A stretch of 64,000 nucleotides of DNA from positions 464,239 to 528,238 of the forward strand of contig CAJHNH020000558.1 of assembly GCA_905116865.2 (NCBI GenBank), in the 5' to 3' direction. This document shows positions 1 through 64,000 of this stretch, one piece after another. Position 1 is the first letter of the stretch; each line of letters begins with the position of its first letter. The translations under genes were made by a program, and so were the position numbers. Below the pieces are notes generated by a model, which had not been told where the DNA came from, made no database searches, and worked only from the letters and a program-made list of their open reading frames with translations. The stretch comes from Candidula unifasciata. Lineage: Eukaryota; Mollusca; Gastropoda; Stylommatophora; Geomitridae.

Positions 1-63541
<63,541 letters not shown>

Positions 63542-63599
63542 CTGGATTAGAGGTAAACATATCCAGCATAAACATTGAGAAAGTCTCACGCAAGTAAAG

Positions 63600-63722
63600 G
63601 CAGGATATAAAACCGAACGGAAAGTATATCAGCAAGCTTTCCAATATCACAAAACACAAACAAAACGTGAACGTTGCAGTTATAGAACCGTCATCAGCAC
63701 ATAAATAATCATACAATACCAC
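63600..63722 (+). repeat. Dispersed repeat T, copy 2
   Basis: Matches 21500-21655 (gaaagtatatcagcaagctt, caaacaaaacgtgaacgttg). Confidence 0.85.
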
Positions 63723-63784
63723 ACAAATAGATATAATAGAAATAGATTCAATTACCCGTGTATGAGCGTGCGTGTGTTTGTGTG

Positions 63785-64000
63785 TGTAGCTGTGGTAGCA
63801 TAGTTGCTAGACGCTCGCTTACTGGCCCGAAGGTCAAGCTTTCACATCCGTATCCAAGCCCTTTTTTAATGACTGGCTCCCAGGTCGGCTTAGCCTAAAA
63901 CAGGTACCAGGTAACGTAAGAAAAAGTAAAGGACCCTTTTCTACGCCTTTATGCGTACCGGGCATACAGGTCTAGACCTATATTTAATTGACCAATTGGC
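63785..64000. mobile_element. Two SINE-1 pieces, head-to-tail inverted, cut by the edge
   Basis: 63785-63920 is a plus-strand head and body start (gtagctgtggtagcatagtt, ggtcggcttagcctaaaaca). From 63926 a minus-strand copy begins (aaagtaaaggacccttttct, ctagacctatat) and runs off the window. Confidence 0.88.

Overview
The window looks like intronic DNA of an invertebrate animal, most likely a mollusc (possibly a gastropod). It contains one recognisable host gene in many small exons with GT-AG junctions, set in a dense mix of tRNA-headed SINEs, 5'-truncated non-LTR retrotransposons (LINEs), short DNA transposons, minisatellites and microsatellites. Assignment to an animal is firm; assignment to molluscs is inference from the repeat style only. 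Nothing bacterial or viral was seen.

The host gene is on the minus strand. Ten consecutive coding exons of an NDR-family serine/threonine kinase (STK38/STK38L in vertebrates, tricornered in flies) run from 63541 down to 2265. They join in phase at every junction and encode about 353 residues, from the end of the N-terminal regulatory region through the whole catalytic core into the start of the C-terminal extension. The first coding exon(s) lie beyond the right edge and the last one(s), with the hydrophobic motif, beyond the left edge. The gene spans more than 61 kb because its introns are packed with repeats; the largest, between the G-loop exon and the catalytic-lysine exon, is 27264 bp.

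Layout from the left: 1-700, twenty copies of a 35-bp repeat; 2265-9085, six kinase exons with short introns; 9086-25363, a 16.3-kb intron with LINE pieces, SINEs, a hAT element carrying a LINE, a 32-bp minisatellite and several MITEs; 25364-29263, two exons around a 3.7-kb intron with a 580-bp AAAG array; 29264-56527, the 27.3-kb intron with a LINE that keeps an intact reverse transcriptase, a complete 1133-bp hAT element, GAA, ATGT and GA arrays and a 3.7-kb array of a 28-bp unit; 56528-56650, an exon; 56651-63489, a 6.8-kb intron with SINEs, LINEs and a third hAT copy; 63490-63541, the most upstream exon seen.

The repeats are nested. SINEs and LINEs sit inside older elements, and several still show target-site duplications. 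The clearest case is a hAT-like family with three copies here. Two share a LINE 3' fragment at the same site, flanked by a duplicated 8-bp target, and the third has the unfilled site. I found no convincing new functional system. The items most worth checking are this carrier transposon, the abundant tRNA-derived SINE with a conserved non-tRNA body, the unclassified 260-bp repeat, and MITEs lying a few bases from a kinase splice site.
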